Both the position numbers and the translations under genes were made by a program. Source: Chitinophaga eiseniae (GTDB taxonomy: Bacteria > Bacteroidota > Bacteroidia > Chitinophagales > Chitinophagaceae). Taken from it: a stretch of DNA of 64,000 bases. Below the pieces are notes generated by a model that saw nothing but the letters and a program-made list of their open reading frames with translations, was not told where the DNA came from and made no database searches. Of the stretch, positions 62,248 through 64,000 are shown in pieces; positions within the stretch are counted from its first letter, which is position 1; each line of letters begins with the position of its first letter. The stretch is from the NCBI RefSeq assembly GCF_012641265.1, contig NZ_JABAHZ010000001.1, forward strand, positions 1,869,446-1,933,445. The letters run 5' to 3'.

Positions 62248-62802
62248 ACATTCTTGCTGCAATTCAGAAATCACAGGAATAGCTATCTCCTGTGAGGACT
62301 ATTGTTCCACTTTTATATTAGCGCTTTATATTCTGACCGTGTGCATAAAACCATATCCCTCAGCGGGAGTGGGAATAAATGTTATTCTGGTTTAGGTGCA
62401 GCAGTGCTCAATTAACACCTGCATAATTTAAAAATCACCTGCAGATATAGATCAGCAGGATTTCACCAAGTGTACCAGTTACTTCAAAAATAAAATGTGC
62501 TCTCTCTATTTAATTTCATTGTCTATGCAACCCGGATTAACCGTAAAAATAGCCCAAAACAATCCGGGCACAGGGGTAATATTTTCCTTTTTTTTGGGGC
62601 AATTTTATGATACTGTGATGCGCTTCCAGATTATATAATTTTACCCCGAAACACACACTTATTTCCCCCTGCGCATCCAGGTTAATATGTACATTTGACA
62701 CGTATCAGCCCCGGCATAGGCATATTAGGATACGGTAGTGTTTTGTAAGATATAACGATGCATATCTATAAATATGCACTAATATCTTTCCCCATTTTTT
62801 TT

Positions 62803-62838
62803 AAAAGCCCGCAGATCTATATCTACGGGCATTTTTTT
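62803..62838 (+). terminator. Terminator-like hairpin without an upstream gene
   Basis: GCCCGCAGAT (62807-62816) pairs with ATCTACGGGC (62821-62830) with one mismatch and a 4-nt loop, followed by ATTTTTTT. A good rho-independent terminator shape, yet there is no protein gene upstream on the plus strand, which suggests an unannotated transcript ending here. Confidence 0.65.
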
Positions 62839-63133
62839 GTAACAGCAACGAAAGCACAGGCTGGCGCCAGTTAGAAAGGCAATCACCAGTTTTACCCCGG
62901 AATAGATACAATTATATCCCGTGTAAACAACGCTTTTCCCATAGTTTTGCTATCGCCTGCAGTATTAGAGATTACTGGCTATTCTGTATGTCAAAATATT
63001 GGAACTTTAACACTCACTGCGTGGCATGGATAAATATGATACATTCAATCCTCCATTGAAAAAGACCGTGGATATCTATCTACAGATCTTTTGTGAGGCT
63101 TGGTCTGGCGGAAAAAGGTTATTTATTATCGGG

Positions 63134-63166
63134 AAGCCCCTGGATTTTCTATCCAAGGGCTTTTTT
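63134..63166 (+). terminator. Second terminator-like hairpin without an upstream gene
   Basis: AAGCCCCTGGAT (63134-63145) and ATCCAAGGGCTT (63151-63162) form a 12-bp stem with one mismatch and a 5-nt loop, followed by TTTT. The shape resembles the hairpin at 62803-62838. It would end a transcript starting after the TAGTTTTG box at 62942-62949, about 210 nt long. Confidence 0.65.
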
Positions 63167-63667
63167 CAATATCACTGGCTTCCCTCCAACAGTTCAAAGC
63201 ATACGCAGCCGTTTGATGAGGGCCATTGTCTTTTTAATGATCCTGGCGAAACCGCCCCTGCACGACTCTCAAAAAAACAAAGATGTATAGCATATTATAT
63301 TGCTATGATAAATTCTCGAGATATTCATGGTAATACACCCCGGTAGAGCCTCTGTTATTTTTTTTCTGCTGCAAACGATTGTTATAAAAGTATTTTTTTT
63401 TCGTTTCCCATTACTTCCTATTTTCGGGTTCGTTAAAAAACACAGGTGTTTCCTGTCATGTAATTGCTGTCGAAAGGCGTTGTGATTTTGCCCCAAAATT
63501 TCCTTTACTATTATCGTTAGGCTGGTTAAGTTGTTCTATGACTGGTGCTATAGTTAATACCCCAAATTCCTTCATTTACCGCTGTTGATATGTTGTCATA
63601 GCATCAGAGGCCCTACTATCCATAAAAAGTATTCTTTCTATTACTCACCTCAAAAAAAGACCATTTT

Positions 63668-64000
63668 ATGTCGAACCTGAAAATCACAGATCTCGTTGCT
63701 GATCTTGCAAAAAGCCCTAACCGATGGCAGGCAAGGGAAACATCCGTTTCTCAACTGCCCGAAGATCAACAAAAAGCCCTGCTGGGCGTTATTGTTAACA
63801 CTGCGGAACTGGCATCCGTAATGAAACCTACCGCAGGCGCTGCGCCTGTAGCCAATTACGCCCCTGAGGTAGACTGGCGTAATCACAACGGCAACCATAT
63901 TACCCCTGTAAAAGATCAGGGAGGATGTGGTTCCTGCGTTTCCTTCTGTACCACTTCTGTTACAGAAGCCATGGCCTCTATAGAACATGGCCAGTTATTA
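63668..64000 (+). CDS. Papain-like C1 cysteine peptidase, N-terminal part
   Basis: The first 111 residues are visible; the window ends inside the gene. After a 70-residue leader-like region with no signal peptide (WQARETSVSQLPEDQQKALLG) comes the papain start PEVDWRNHNGNHITPVKDQGGCGSCVSF. The oxyanion-hole Q84 and catalytic C90 have the 6-residue spacing of papain Q19/C25, and C87 matches the disulfide Cys22. The Trp after the catalytic Cys is Val here. The His/Asn part of the active site lies beyond the window. The lack of a signal peptide suggests a cytoplasmic enzyme or unusual export. Confidence 0.88.
   Translation, partial: MSNLKITDLVADLAKSPNRWQARETSVSQLPEDQQKALLGVIVNTAELASVMKPTAGAAPVANYAPEVDWRNHNGNHITPVKDQGGCGSCVSFCTTSVTEAMASIEHGQLL

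Larger units (their letters stand above)
62248..63667. other. 1.4-kb gene-poor region
   Basis: No protein gene is supported. The region carries two terminator-like hairpins (62803-62838 and 63134-63166, listed separately), a candidate -7 box TAGTTTTG at 62942-62949, and two copies of TTTTACCCC (62639-62647, 62890-62898). A plus-strand frame at 63026-63346 spans one hairpin and has no recognisable features. Small RNAs ending at the hairpins are possible but unproven. The end of the region is the promoter of the C1 peptidase gene. Confidence 0.45.

Noticed and set aside
63026..63346. 106-residue plus-strand frame in the gene-poor region
   Set aside because: It spans a terminator-like hairpin and has no composition or motif typical of a protein.

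Overview
The window looks like chromosomal DNA from a Bacteroidota bacterium close to Chitinophaga (Chitinophagaceae). This rests on content: a hybrid two-component system with a Reg_prop propeller, two ECF sigma/FecR/SusC(STN)/SusD cassettes, TlpA-type thioredoxins with N-terminal extensions, a type IX secretion (T9SS) type-B sorting domain, PorP/SprF, and GldA/GldF/GldG-like ABC proteins. No rRNA, tRNA, transposase, phage gene or CRISPR array was recognised. Genus-level placement is inference; no search was run.

Layout. (1) 0.5-5.9 kb, plus strand: a 1358-aa hybrid sensor/regulator followed by an orphan REC-AraC response regulator and a strong terminator. (2) 6.4-25.4 kb, minus strand: an ECF sigma, FecR, SusC, SusD cassette, then a TlpA-like protein, then a tight seven-gene run: DUF6263-like protein, two TlpA-like thioredoxins, S41 protease, S8 subtilase, TraB/GumN-like protein and M61 aminopeptidase. 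It reads as a system for uptake or processing of proteinaceous material in the periplasm and at the outer membrane. (3) 25.6-36.1 kb, minus strand: a second ECF sigma, FecR, SusC, SusD cassette that continues into an ABC ATPase and a GldF/GldG-like fused permease, ending at a hairpin. (4) 36.5-38.9 kb: a GH92 alpha-mannosidase. (5) 38.9-57.1 kb, minus strand: a three-gene T9SS unit made of a giant adhesin of about 5200 residues (lectin-like head, Ig-like repeats, about 30 DUF11 repeats, type-B C-terminal domain), a PorP/SprF-like protein and a TPR/PD40 protein. (6) 57.4-62.3 kb: AraC regulator, a decayed glycoside hydrolase, a GH29 alpha-L-fucosidase, and two more orphan REC-AraC regulators. 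(7) 62.3-63.7 kb: a gene-poor stretch with two terminator-like hairpins, then the start of a papain-like C1 peptidase cut by the window end.

Points most worth following up: the SusC/SusD pair 1 with matching glycine-rich insertions; the SusCD operon that carries its own ABC transporter; the peptidase/TlpA operon; the giant adhesin with a recent 756-bp tandem duplication; and three orphan REC-AraC regulators aligned residue for residue, in which the phospho-acceptor Asp53 is kept in two and replaced by Glu in the third.
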